A stretch of DNA of 64,000 nt, taken from Massilia brevitalea. GTDB taxonomy: Bacteria; Pseudomonadota; Gammaproteobacteria; Burkholderiales; Burkholderiaceae_D. The notes beneath the pieces are model-generated. The model ran no database searches. It had not been told where the DNA came from and saw only the letters and a list, made by a program, of their open reading frames with translations. Position numbers and translations under genes: made by a program. The first letter of the stretch is position 1; the number at the start of each line of letters is the position of its first letter. Where the stretch lies: assembly GCF_030711405.1 (NCBI RefSeq), contig NZ_JAULSI010000001.1:62001-126000 (forward strand). Direction: 5' to 3'. Below, in pieces: positions 18,158 through 26,485 of this stretch.

Positions 18158-18976
18158 ATGACGCACTCCACCGCCCGCCTGCCCCTCATTGCCGCGTTCT
18201 GCGCCCTCGCCTTCCTGGCGCCGGCGCCAGATGCCGCCGTCGAACTCGCGCGTGTCGACACCGTCGAGGGCCACAAGCTGGAAACGCTCACCATCCGCAA
18301 CCCGTCTGCCAAGGCAACCGTGGTCTTCGAAAACGGTTCGCGCGCCACCCTCGCCGGCTGGGACAAGGTGCTCGATGGCGTCAAGGGCAGCGCCACCGTG
18401 TTCGCCTACAACCGCCCCGGCTACGCCAACAGCGAGGCGACCAGCGCCCCGCGCGACGGCGCCACCATCGTCGAGCAGCTGCGCGCCACCCTGAAGCGCA
18501 AGGGCTTGCAGCCGCCCTACGTGCTGGTCGGCCATTCGCTGGGCGGCCTGTACATGCAGCTGTTCGCGCGCCGTTATCCGGACGAGGTGCAGGGTCTGGT
18601 GCTGGTCGATGCGCTGTATCCGCGCGTGGTGAAGAAGCCGCAGGAGTTCCCGTTATATTCACGCGCCGGCAAATGGCTGTTCTTCTCGCGCACCGTGGCC
18701 GACGAGATCGACCATATCTGGGAAACCGGCGAGATGGTGGCCGCGCTGCCGCGCATCGACGACAAGCCGATCATCCGCCTGGTCAACAAGCCGGTGTCGT
18801 CGACCGCGATTGCCGTCGATTTCGGCGCCTTCAACTTCGACGACGACACCCGCGCCTTTGTGAAGGCCCTGTATCCGAAGGCGAAGACGGTGGTGGCCGA
18901 CGCCTCGCACCAGATGCAGGTAACGCACCCGGAAATCGTCGCTGCCGCCATCCGCGAAATCGTGGCGGCGCACTGA
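18158..18976 (+). CDS. Exported alpha/beta hydrolase
   Basis: 272 residues with an N-terminal signal peptide (cleavage near residue 25). The nucleophile elbow is GHSLGG with Ser127. A late His at 251 (ASHQMQ) would complete the triad. An oxyanion-region segment (FENGSRATLAGW) precedes it. The start at 18158 is preceded by CCAAGGA with a 7-nt gap. It is probably a periplasmic esterase or peptidase-like hydrolase. Substrate not predictable. It converges with the tadG gene. Confidence 0.83.
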   Translation: MTHSTARLPLIAAFCALAFLAPAPDAAVELARVDTVEGHKLETLTIRNPSAKATVVFENGSRATLAGWDKVLDGVKGSATVFAYNRPGYANSEATSAPRDGATIVEQLRATLKRKGLQPPYVLVGHSLGGLYMQLFARRYPDEVQGLVLVDALYPRVVKKPQEFPLYSRAGKWLFFSRTVADEIDHIWETGEMVAALPRIDDKPIIRLVNKPVSSTAIAVDFGAFNFDDDTRAFVKALYPKAKTVVADASHQMQVTHPEIVAAAIREIVAAH

Positions 18977-18985
18977 CCCCGGCTT

Positions 18986-20320
18986 TTATTTCGAGATGCG
19001 CAGGATCGCCGAGGCCAGGCGCGAGAAGCAGGGCGTCAGGTCGGCGCCGGTGGCGGCGTAGCAGTACATGCCGACCGGCTTGTCCGGGTCGTAGCAACGC
19101 GCGGGGGCGTCGGCCACGTTGGCCATGCACTTGAGGACGTTCTCGCCGACTTCCTTGTCGAAGCCGGTCTTGCTCTTGAGCTGCCCCATGCCGAGCGTGA
19201 ACACATAGATGCCTTCGTCGCGCGCCCTGGCTGCCACGGCTTCGGGCAGGTTGCGCGCGGCGCGGGTGATGTTTCTCCACGCCTCCGTGTCGCTGGCCAG
19301 GCTGGCAGTCACCTCGCGCGGCCCGGCCGTCACGATCGGAAATTCCTTCTTGTTGTCGTGCGCATCGTACCAGTCGGGCAAACCCTTGACCGTGGTCTTG
19401 ATCTTGTTGTTGCTCACGGCATTGCAACCACCGCCAATCGACGTGTTTTCCCTGTCGAGCGCGTACAGGCCGCTGGGCGCCGCATCGTTGTGGGCAAGCA
19501 CGCCGGGGCGGGGACAATCAGCAGGGTTGTTGAACTTCAGGGCGGAACCAAACGCCGTCGGTGCACCATCCGAGAAGAACACGATCACGCGCAGGCTGGA
19601 GCGCGCAAGCAGCGGAATCTTGTTCAGCTCATTGCGTGCATGCCACATGCCCTCGACCGATGCCGTGTTGCCGTTGAACTGGAAGCCGTCGATATTGGCC
19701 AGCATGGCGCTGCGGTCGAAGCCGCGTCCCTCGGCATCGATCGGGTTGTCGACTTCGGCGCCGGAGGCGAAATGGATCAGCCCCACCCGGTCCTGGGTCA
19801 CGTTGAACTTGTTCAGGAAGCTTTTCGCCGACGCCCGCACGGCGGCGGCCGAACCCGACAAGGAGCCCGAGGTATCGACCACGAACGCCATGTCCAGGTC
19901 CTTGCGGATGGTCTGTGCATACGCCACCGGGTTGAGCGCCGTGAAGCCCATCAGCTGCATCACCGACACCGGCATCGGCGCTTCGGCATGCACGTCGACG
20001 GTCACCTGGCCCTTGTCGAAGGAAACGTCGGTGGAGAGCAGCGCCGGCCGCGACATCAGGTAATTTTCCGGAATGTTCGCGGCGAAGAAAGTGGCAGCGG
20101 CGGTCTTGGCGCTGGCAGTCTGCTCGGTCTGGTTCTTGCCGGCCGGGACAGCACGCGCACCGGCCAGGGCGGCGGCATCGACGGCGGCGTTCAGGCGCGC
20201 CTTGACCAGGTAGGCCAGGCCGCCGTCGACCACCAGCCCGACAAGGGCCAGCAGGACCAGCATCGCCAGGACGACCATGATGAGAACGGCGCCGCGCTGG
20301 CGCTGGTAGGGTGGATGCAT
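18986..20320 (-). CDS. tadG: TadG-type pilus-assembly protein with vWA domain
   Basis: 444 residues. The N-terminus (QRGAVLIMVVLAM and onward) is a TadG-type hydrophobic pseudopilin-like segment. A von Willebrand A domain follows with an intact metal-site motif DTSGS at 149-153 and a later FFSDGAPTAF strand. It is the third gene of a minus-strand trio, 1 bp after the preceding TadE-type gene. TadG acts with TadE/TadF in the envelope for Flp pilus assembly (family knowledge). The main tad genes lie about 4 kb away on the opposite strand. Confidence 0.85.
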   Translation of the reverse strand: MHPPYQRQRGAVLIMVVLAMLVLLALVGLVVDGGLAYLVKARLNAAVDAAALAGARAVPAGKNQTEQTASAKTAAATFFAANIPENYLMSRPALLSTDVSFDKGQVTVDVHAEAPMPVSVMQLMGFTALNPVAYAQTIRKDLDMAFVVDTSGSLSGSAAAVRASAKSFLNKFNVTQDRVGLIHFASGAEVDNPIDAEGRGFDRSAMLANIDGFQFNGNTASVEGMWHARNELNKIPLLARSSLRVIVFFSDGAPTAFGSALKFNNPADCPRPGVLAHNDAAPSGLYALDRENTSIGGGCNAVSNNKIKTTVKGLPDWYDAHDNKKEFPIVTAGPREVTASLASDTEAWRNITRAARNLPEAVAARARDEGIYVFTLGMGQLKSKTGFDKEVGENVLKCMANVADAPARCYDPDKPVGMYCYAATGADLTPCFSRLASAILRISK

Positions 20321-20321
20321 G

Positions 20322-20936
20322 TCAGAAAATCGTCATCGAATACAGGTCGGGCCCGATGGTGGGCAGGCTCAGGGAGTCCATTGCGAACGAGGTCATGAAC
20401 ATATCGAAGCGATAAAAAGTTTCGACCACGTAGACCACTTCGCCGTCGCCCAGCTTGCCGTCCATGATGGTCGAGGCGGGACGGTTCTTGCTGTTGATGC
20501 CGCTGCACACCCCGGCGTTCCAGGCCGGGCAGGCGTAGATCCGGCTGGCCGGGGCGTAGCCGCTGGCGCGGTAGCCGAGGTTGCGCGCGGCGTCGTCCCA
20601 GCGGTACTGGTCGACCACCACGCTGCGCGACGTGCCGCCGCCGGCCACGCCCATGATGCGCGTGATGTACACCATGCCCTGCTGCTTCACGTTCAGCGGC
20701 GGTGCGCTGGCCATGAGTGCATAGATGATGTCCTGGCTTCCGGTCTCGAGCTGGGTGCCGCCGCGCGCCACCAGGTTCGCGCCTTCGCGCCCGATGTTGA
20801 CGACGATGATGTTGGCCTGCAGCGCGCGGGCGGCGTCGATCATGCCGAACAGCAGCAGCAGCAGCAGCGGCAGCACCAGGGCGAATTCGACGGCGGCCAC
20901 GCCGCGCTGGCGCAGCAAAGGAAAACGGCGCGTCAT
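20322..20936 (-). CDS. TadE/TadF-type pseudopilin, second copy
   Basis: 204 residues. A short basic leader is followed by RGVAAVEFALVLPLLLLL, the TadE-like motif with a Glu at position five of the predicted mature protein. It should be processed by the TadV prepilin peptidase (family knowledge). The ATG at 20936 overlaps the upstream TadE stop by 4 bp (ATGA), supporting coupled translation. Two Cys in the C-terminal half may form a disulphide. Whether it corresponds to TadE or TadF cannot be settled by eye. Confidence 0.8.
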   Translation of the reverse strand: MTRRFPLLRQRGVAAVEFALVLPLLLLLLFGMIDAARALQANIIVVNIGREGANLVARGGTQLETGSQDIIYALMASAPPLNVKQQGMVYITRIMGVAGGGTSRSVVVDQYRWDDAARNLGYRASGYAPASRIYACPAWNAGVCSGINSKNRPASTIMDGKLGDGEVVYVVETFYRFDMFMTSFAMDSLSLPTIGPDLYSMTIF

Positions 20937-21439
20937 GGGAAGTACTCGTTGCGCATGGTGGCGGCCACCGCGAAATGGTATTTGCCACCGCTGAAAAAGC
21001 TCGACAGCAACGGCGTGGTCACGACCCAGTTGCAATCGAGCTGCAGCACGATGATGCTGCCCGGTGCGCCGAACATGCCGCTGGTATAGGCGGTGCTGGC
21101 ATACGACTTGCCGTTCACCGAGATGACCGGCGCCAGCTTGTCGTAGAAGCCCAGCGAGTTATCCTTGATGCTGGCGATGACGGCGGCGTAGCGCTGCTGG
21201 CTGCCGGTGTTCGGATCGAGGTTGCGCTGGCCGGTAATCGCATAGCGCGCGCCCTCGCGCACGGCATACTGCATCGTCAGGGTGGCGAAGAACATCATGC
21301 TGAATTCAACCAGGGCCAGCAGGATCAGCAAGAACACGGGCGCCACGATCGCCATTTCGACGACTGTGGCGCCAGATTGACGGCGGGGCACCGATAATTT
21401 CATTTTTGGCACGGCTTTAGTAGGCTTTTGATTGGGCAT
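20933..21439 (-). CDS. tadE: TadE-type pseudopilin, first copy
   Basis: 168 residues. The motif SGATVVEMAIVAPVFLLILL matches TadE-type minor pseudopilins, with a Gly/Ala cleavage region and a Glu five residues on. The start at 21439 is uncertain; an ATG at 21403, closer to the motif, is the alternative, and neither has a strong ribosome-binding site. First gene of the minus-strand tadE-tadE/F-tadG trio, divergent from the histidine kinase at 21527 with only about 90 bp between them, so the two directions probably share a control region. Confidence 0.8.
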   Translation of the reverse strand: MPNQKPTKAVPKMKLSVPRRQSGATVVEMAIVAPVFLLILLALVEFSMMFFATLTMQYAVREGARYAITGQRNLDPNTGSQQRYAAVIASIKDNSLGFYDKLAPVISVNGKSYASTAYTSGMFGAPGSIIVLQLDCNWVVTTPLLSSFFSGGKYHFAVAATMRNEYFP

Positions 21440-21526
21440 GCGCTAAGCTTCTGGATTCTACAGGGCAAGAATTGCTTGCCGTACATTTCTTCTTGCGATT
21501 TTTCGCCGCTGTCGGTACAGAACAAC

Positions 21527-23236
21527 ATGGGTTGGTTTCAAAGCATTGTTTCTTTCGGCGACCGGGTACCAGATCGTTCCGCGCAACATGCCGCCGCGTC
21601 GCCGCAACGTCCGGTCTCGCCCGACGCCGAAGCCTGGATGGTATTCGGCATGCGCCTGCTGCTGGCGCTGTCGGCGCTGCTGACCCTGCACATCGGGGCC
21701 GACAGCGTCATCCTGGCCGGCCGCTGGTCGTGGCTGATCTTCGTGGCGTATGTCCTGCACAGCCTGATTTTGCTGGTGGTGGCGCGCTCGCGCGCCGGCT
21801 TCTGGCATGGGCCGGTGATCTACTGGGTCGATATCGGCTGGTACGGGATGATGGTGTACGCCAGCGGCGGCGCGCCCAGTCCCTTCTTTTCGTTCTTCTT
21901 CTTTGCCATCCTGGCGGCGTCGTTCCGCCACGGCTTCGACGCCGGCGCGCGCCTGACCCTGGGCGCGGTCGCCCTGGTGCTGGCAGCGGTACTAGCCACG
22001 CAGGGCCTGCGCACGCTGCACCTGCTGCTGCTGCGCACCACCTTCCTGCTGGCGCTCGGCTACATGATCGCGTTCTGGGGCGGGCTGTCGGTCGACCAGC
22101 GGCGGCGCCTGGCGCTGCTGCGCGACGTCAGCCGCCTGTCGAACCCGCGCTTCGGGGTCCAGCACACGCTCGATTCGCTGATGGCGAAGATCCTGCGTTT
22201 CTACGGCGGCAGCACCTGCGTACTGCTGATGCAGGACCCGAAAGGGGGCTGGACGCTGCATACCGTGCACCACCCGCGCAGCGGCCGCGCCCTCAGCCGC
22301 ATGCACACCGACGAGGCCGCGTTGCAGCCGCTGCTGGCGCTGGGCGACGGCGCCACCATCCTGTACCGCGGCAGCGGCCGCCGCTGGCTGCCGGGCGCTG
22401 CCTGCGCCGAGCAGCTCGGGCCGGAACTGGCGTGGGAGGCCATCGATCCGGCAGGCTGCAGCCAGGTGGCGGACCTGCTCGATACCGACGCCTTCGTCAG
22501 CGCCACCCTGCCGCTGCGCAAAGGCAGCGGGCGCATCTTCGTCACCTCGGCGCCGGGGCTGCGGCGCGGCGACGCGACCTTCCTGAACCACATCGCGCAG
22601 CAGGCCTTCCCCGTTATCGAGACCATCGACCTGCTCGACCGGCTGGCCTCGGAGGCCGCCTTCCGCGAGCGCCAGACGATCGCGCGCGACCTGCACGACA
22701 GCACCATCCAGCCTTACATCGGCCTGCGCCATGCGGTGGCGGCGATCCGCCAGCAGGCCGGCGACGGCAGCAGCGTCGCGCCCGACCTGGAACGCCTGAT
22801 GGAGATGTGCAGCGGCGTCATCGGCGACATGCGCGAATTCGCCCAGCGCTTTCGCAACGGCCGCCAGGAAGAGCCGGAACTGCAAATTGCGCTGCGGCGC
22901 CAGTTGAACCAGGTGCGCGCCTTCTACGACGTGCATGTTACCCTCGACGCCGAGGACGCGCCCGGCATCAATGATCGCCTCGCGGCCGAAGTGTTCCAGA
23001 TCGTGGCCGAAGGCGTCAACAACATCTGCAAGCACACGCGTGCGCGTAACGGCCGCGTGCGGATCGGCCACGACGACGGCCTGCTGCTGATCGACATCAG
23101 CAATCCGGCCGATGGCGCGGGCGGCGCCGGTTTCGCGCCGCGCTCGATCGCCGAGCGCGTGGCGGCCATGGGCGGCACGCTCGCCGTCGACGCCGGCGCG
23201 CAGCAGACCGTGCTGCGCGTGCGCGTCCCGATCTGA
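21527..23236 (+). CDS. Membrane sensor histidine kinase of the NarL/DegS type
   Basis: 569 residues. Five or six predicted membrane helices lie in residues 40-190. A GAF-like region follows to about 370. The HisKA_3 box RQTIARDLHDSTIQP has its phosphorylated His at 390. A compact ATPase domain has EGVNNICKHTRA as the N-box. It sits 20 bp before a NarL-type response regulator and between the two halves of the tad locus, so control of pilus expression is a reasonable inference. The ATG at 21527 is preferred; an in-frame extension upstream overlaps the tadE gene. Confidence 0.88.
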   Translation: MGWFQSIVSFGDRVPDRSAQHAAASPQRPVSPDAEAWMVFGMRLLLALSALLTLHIGADSVILAGRWSWLIFVAYVLHSLILLVVARSRAGFWHGPVIYWVDIGWYGMMVYASGGAPSPFFSFFFFAILAASFRHGFDAGARLTLGAVALVLAAVLATQGLRTLHLLLLRTTFLLALGYMIAFWGGLSVDQRRRLALLRDVSRLSNPRFGVQHTLDSLMAKILRFYGGSTCVLLMQDPKGGWTLHTVHHPRSGRALSRMHTDEAALQPLLALGDGATILYRGSGRRWLPGAACAEQLGPELAWEAIDPAGCSQVADLLDTDAFVSATLPLRKGSGRIFVTSAPGLRRGDATFLNHIAQQAFPVIETIDLLDRLASEAAFRERQTIARDLHDSTIQPYIGLRHAVAAIRQQAGDGSSVAPDLERLMEMCSGVIGDMREFAQRFRNGRQEEPELQIALRRQLNQVRAFYDVHVTLDAEDAPGINDRLAAEVFQIVAEGVNNICKHTRARNGRVRIGHDDGLLLIDISNPADGAGGAGFAPRSIAERVAAMGGTLAVDAGAQQTVLRVRVPI

Positions 23237-23256
23237 ACAACGTAAACGGAGAAAGA

Positions 23257-23910
23257 ATGGGTATCCGCATCCTGCTGGTGGATGATCACAAGACCATGCT
23301 GTGGGGCCTGGAACGCCTGGTGCAGGCCGAGGGCGCGGCGCTGGAACTGGCCGGCAGCGCCGGCGATCCGGCCCAGGCGCTGGCGCTGTGCGCCGAACTG
23401 AAGCCCGACATCGTCCTGCTCGACCTCGACCTGAAAGGCAGCAGTTCGCTCGAGATCCTGCCGAAACTGCTGGCCAACGGCGTCACGCGCGCCGTGATCC
23501 TGAGCGCGAACCGCGACCAGGCGACCCTGGCCGCGGCGGTCAAGCTGGGCGCGCGCGGCGTGGTCAGCAAGGAAGCGCCAACCGAGGATGTGCTAGCCGC
23601 CGTGCGCAAGGTGCATGGCGGCGAATTCTGGCTCGAACCCGGGCTGATGCAGGCCCTGCTCGGGCAACTCACGGCGCCGGCGCCGCGCCCCGATCCGGAA
23701 GCGGCGCGCATCGCCTCGCTGACCGCGCGCGAGCGCGGCGTCATCGGCATGATCGTGCAGGGCAAGGGCGCGCTGAACAAGGAGCTAGCCGAACGCGCCT
23801 TCATTTCCGAGCGCACCCTGCGCAACCACCTGACCGCCATCTACGCCAAGCTGGGCGTCGCCAACCGCCTCGAACTCTACGTCTACGCCACCCGCCACGG
23901 CCTGTCCTGA
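23257..23910 (+). CDS. NarL/LuxR-type response regulator
   Basis: 217 residues. The receiver domain spans about 1-120 with Asp56 (LLDLDLKG) as the likely phosphorylation site and a Lys near 105. A LuxR-type helix-turn-helix occupies the C-terminus (LTARERGVIGMIVQG ... AERAFISERTLRNHL). GGAGAAAG lies just before the ATG. It is the cognate partner of the kinase 20 bp upstream, and the next genes are flp and the tad operon, making this the prime candidate regulator of pilus genes. Confidence 0.9.
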   Translation: MGIRILLVDDHKTMLWGLERLVQAEGAALELAGSAGDPAQALALCAELKPDIVLLDLDLKGSSSLEILPKLLANGVTRAVILSANRDQATLAAAVKLGARGVVSKEAPTEDVLAAVRKVHGGEFWLEPGLMQALLGQLTAPAPRPDPEAARIASLTARERGVIGMIVQGKGALNKELAERAFISERTLRNHLTAIYAKLGVANRLELYVYATRHGLS

Positions 23911-24088
23911 ATCCTGTCTTTGCGCAAAACGCGGTCGCCTGGGACTTTTGTCCTGGATGGTCCTACCCGGAAGTCCTACACAAAAAGGGAGATTTGACGG
24001 ATGTGCCGATGGCGGCCCATCCGTATCATTCTTTCCATGCGCTGCGTATCGGTTCATGCGGTACGGCGGCAACAGGACAGGAGCGAAA

Positions 24089-24226
24089 GTGTACGACCAG
24101 GAAGACAGCCCGGAACAACAAGCGTATGACCGTACGGGCACGCCAACCATGTCGTATGTCGTCCTGATCGTCCTGGTCGTGGTTGTCGGCTTCATCGCGG
24201 CCATGGCCGCATGGACCAGCGCATAA
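24089..24226 (+). CDS. 45-residue membrane peptide upstream of flp
   Basis: A GTG start preceded by AGGAG (24078-24082) opens a frame of 45 codons. It has about 20 polar residues, rich in Asp/Glu/Gln, then a single strong membrane helix (SYVVLIVLVVVVGFIAAMAA). It ends 33 bp before the flp start and is on the same strand, between the response regulator and flp. I do not recognise a family. Its placement suggests a pilus accessory peptide, but it could be unrelated. Confidence 0.55.
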   Translation: MYDQEDSPEQQAYDRTGTPTMSYVVLIVLVVVVGFIAAMAAWTSA

Positions 24227-24259
24227 GACGAGCAACCTTCCAACACCATAGGACCAAGA

Positions 24260-24433
24260 ATGAACTTCATCAAAAACTTCATCCAAGAAGAAGACGGCGT
24301 CACCGCCATCGAATACGCCCTGATCGCTTCGCTGGTCGCCGGCGTCATCATCGGTGCCGTTACCCTGCTGGGTGGCAACATCAACACGATGTTCCGCGCC
24401 TTGGCCGCCAAGATCTCGACCACCGTCAAGTAA
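24260..24433 (+). CDS. flp: Flp-family type IVb pilin
   Basis: 57 residues. Leader of 13 residues ending in Gly, then VTAIEYALIA with the Glu-Tyr pair at positions 5-6 of the mature protein, the hallmark of Flp pilins processed by TadV. The mature pilin is 44 residues: one hydrophobic helix followed by a short polar tail. It is the major subunit of the Flp/Tad pilus used for adhesion and aggregation (family knowledge). A stem-loop follows the gene and may raise or stabilise its transcript relative to the downstream genes. Confidence 0.93.
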   Translation: MNFIKNFIQEEDGVTAIEYALIASLVAGVIIGAVTLLGGNINTMFRALAAKISTTVK

Positions 24434-24461
24434 TCGCTGTATCGGCGCCCCACGGCGCCAG

Positions 24462-24494
24462 GGGAATCCGGGCCGGCGCCTGCCCCGGATTCCC
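24462..24494 (+). promoter_or_regulatory. Stem-loop between flp and tadV
   Basis: An 11-bp perfect inverted repeat (GGGAATCCGGG and its complement) with an 11-nt loop lies 29 bp after the flp stop codon. No T-run follows, so it is not a standard intrinsic terminator. It could stabilise the 3' end of an abundant flp transcript or partly attenuate read-through into tadV. Confidence 0.6.
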
Positions 24495-24542
24495 GGCTTT
24501 CCCGCCCTCCCCGCTTTTCCGTTTTCCTCCCCGGAGTCCGCC

Positions 24543-25115
24543 TTGTCTTCCCTGTTGCCCATGATGCTGCTGTTTGCGCTGCTCGGCGCCGCCGTCTGGC
24601 ACGACGTGCGTGCGCGCCGCATCCCGAACGCCGTGGTCTTCCCCGGTGCGCTGGCGGGACTGGCCCTGCACGCCCTGCTGCCGGCCGGCGCGGGCCTGTT
24701 CGCCACCCCAGCGGGCGGACTCGGCCTCGTTTCCGCGCTTGGCGGCCTGGGCCTGGGCCTGGCCATCCTGCTGCCGATGTACGCGCTGCGCCTGATGGGC
24801 GCGGGCGACGTCAAGCTGCTGGCGATGGTTGGCGCCTTTGTCGGCGCCGGCCAGATCCTGGCGGTGGCCCTGGTGACCCTGGCCGCCGGCGGCATCCTGG
24901 CCCTGGCCTTCGCCACCGCCCAGGGCAAGCTGCGCAGCCTGCTCGGCAACGCCTGGCAAATGATGGTGTTTACCGGCATGTCCGGCCTCACAGGCCGCCC
25001 CCTGGTGGCTGCCCCGAGCGCCGCCAGCGGGCGCCTGCCTTACGCGGTGGCGATCGCCGCCGCCAGCGTTGCCTGCGTCCTGTGGCTGCGCGCATTCGGA
25101 AAGCTGCCACTGTGA
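24543..25115 (+). CDS. tadV: Prepilin peptidase (A24 family, TadV/CpaA)
   Basis: 190 residues from a TTG start, mostly membrane-embedded. The two catalytic aspartates of A24 peptidases are visible: Asp21 in HDVRARRIPN and Asp89 in GAGD. It cleaves and matures Flp and the TadE/F pseudopilins at the cytoplasmic face of the inner membrane (family knowledge). TTG at 24543 is chosen because GGAG lies 6 nt upstream; the ATG pair at 24561 is too far from it. It overlaps the next gene by 4 bp. Confidence 0.88.
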   Translation: MSSLLPMMLLFALLGAAVWHDVRARRIPNAVVFPGALAGLALHALLPAGAGLFATPAGGLGLVSALGGLGLGLAILLPMYALRLMGAGDVKLLAMVGAFVGAGQILAVALVTLAAGGILALAFATAQGKLRSLLGNAWQMMVFTGMSGLTGRPLVAAPSAASGRLPYAVAIAAASVACVLWLRAFGKLPL

Positions 25116-26485
25116 GCGACGTTTCCGTGGCGCCGGCCGACGCGCGCGCTCCGCGCACGGTCGAGGAAACCGGCCTGCCCTTCCTGTTCCTGGCCGAGCT
25201 GATCGCCAAGGTCCTGCACCGGCGCGGCCAGCTGCGCCTGCCCGAACTTGGTGCGCACCTGAAACTGAACGTCGGCGTGATCGATCCCTTGATCGCCTTC
25301 TTGCGCGCCGAAAAACTGGTCGAGGTCGCGCGCCTGGGCAACAGCGGCACCGACGCCGATTTGTCCTACCTGCTCACCGAAGCCGGGCAAGGACGCGCCG
25401 CCGCGGTCCTGGCGCGCAATGCCTACGCCGGTCCGGCCCCGGTCACCCTTGCCGCCTACGCCGCCCAGGTGCGGGCCCAGAGCCTGGCCGGCATGCAGGT
25501 CACGCGCGCGCACATGAACGCCGCCTTCGAGGGCGTGGTGGTCAATCCGCAGGTGCGCGACCAGCTCGGCGCCGCCATGAATTCGGGCCGCGCCCTGTTC
25601 CTGCACGGCTTGGCCGGCAGCGGCAAGACCTTCCTCGCCGAACGCCTGCACGCGCTGCTCAGTGGCGCCATCGCCCTGCCCCACGCGCTGATGGTCGACG
25701 GCGAAACGATTCCCCTGTTCGACCCGGTCCAGCACCGCGCACGCGACACCGATGCCGCTGCTGCCGCCGACACCGGCAGCGGCAGCAGCAGTCTCGATCG
25801 CGGCAGCGCGCCCGACCTGCGCTGGGTGCGCAACCTGCGCCGCCCGGCGGCACTGGCCGGCGGCGAACTCACGCTCGAGATGCTCGACCTCGGCTTCGAC
25901 CCGCACACCCGTTTGTATGTGGCGCCGCCGCACCTGAAGTCGAACAACGGCATCTTCATCATCGACGACCTGGGGCGCCAGCGCTGCACGCCGGATGCGC
26001 TGATGAACCGCTGGATCGTGCCGATGGACCGCGGCGTCGACTACCTGACCCTGCACACCGGGCACAGCTTCCAGGTGCCGTTCGACGTGATCGTCGTGTT
26101 CTCGTCGAACTTCGTGCCGCAGCGCCTGTCGGACGGCGCCTTCCTGCGCCGGCTCGGCTACAAGATCGAGGTGCCGCCGGCCTCGGAAGAGGAATACACG
26201 CGCCTGTTCGCCCAGGCCTGCGCGCAAGCGGGCATCCGCTTCGACGCCGCCGTCTTCGCCTGGCTGCTCGACTGCCACCGCACGAGCGGCGTGCCGCTGC
26301 TGGCCTGCCACCCGCGCGACCTGGTGCGCCAGCTGCGCGACCTCGCACGCTACGAAGAGCGCGCCCCGGAACTCGACCGCCGCGCCCTGGAATGGGCCTG
26401 GAATAACTACTTTGCCGCCGGCGCCCCGTCCGGCTGCCCGTTGCAACTGGAACGCCGCGAACGCGGTACGATGGAGAAAGACTGA
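25112..26485 (+). CDS. Winged-helix plus AAA ATPase, tad-associated accessory protein
   Basis: 457 residues from GTG. Residues 15-80 look like a winged helix (EETGLPFLFLAELIAKVL ... GAHLKLNVGVIDPLIAFL). The ATPase follows with Walker A GLAGSGKT at 166-173 and Walker B FIIDD ending near 286. A low-complexity insert lies between them (about residues 210-235). FSSNF near 330 looks like a sensor 1 region. It resembles AAA/MoxR-like ATPases with an N-terminal DNA-binding-type domain and is not one of the classical tad products. The GTG overlaps the tadV stop (GTGA) with GGAAAG 8 nt upstream. Role in the pilus unknown. Confidence 0.7.
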   Translation: MSDVSVAPADARAPRTVEETGLPFLFLAELIAKVLHRRGQLRLPELGAHLKLNVGVIDPLIAFLRAEKLVEVARLGNSGTDADLSYLLTEAGQGRAAAVLARNAYAGPAPVTLAAYAAQVRAQSLAGMQVTRAHMNAAFEGVVVNPQVRDQLGAAMNSGRALFLHGLAGSGKTFLAERLHALLSGAIALPHALMVDGETIPLFDPVQHRARDTDAAAAADTGSGSSSLDRGSAPDLRWVRNLRRPAALAGGELTLEMLDLGFDPHTRLYVAPPHLKSNNGIFIIDDLGRQRCTPDALMNRWIVPMDRGVDYLTLHTGHSFQVPFDVIVVFSSNFVPQRLSDGAFLRRLGYKIEVPPASEEEYTRLFAQACAQAGIRFDAAVFAWLLDCHRTSGVPLLACHPRDLVRQLRDLARYEERAPELDRRALEWAWNNYFAAGAPSGCPLQLERRERGTMEKD

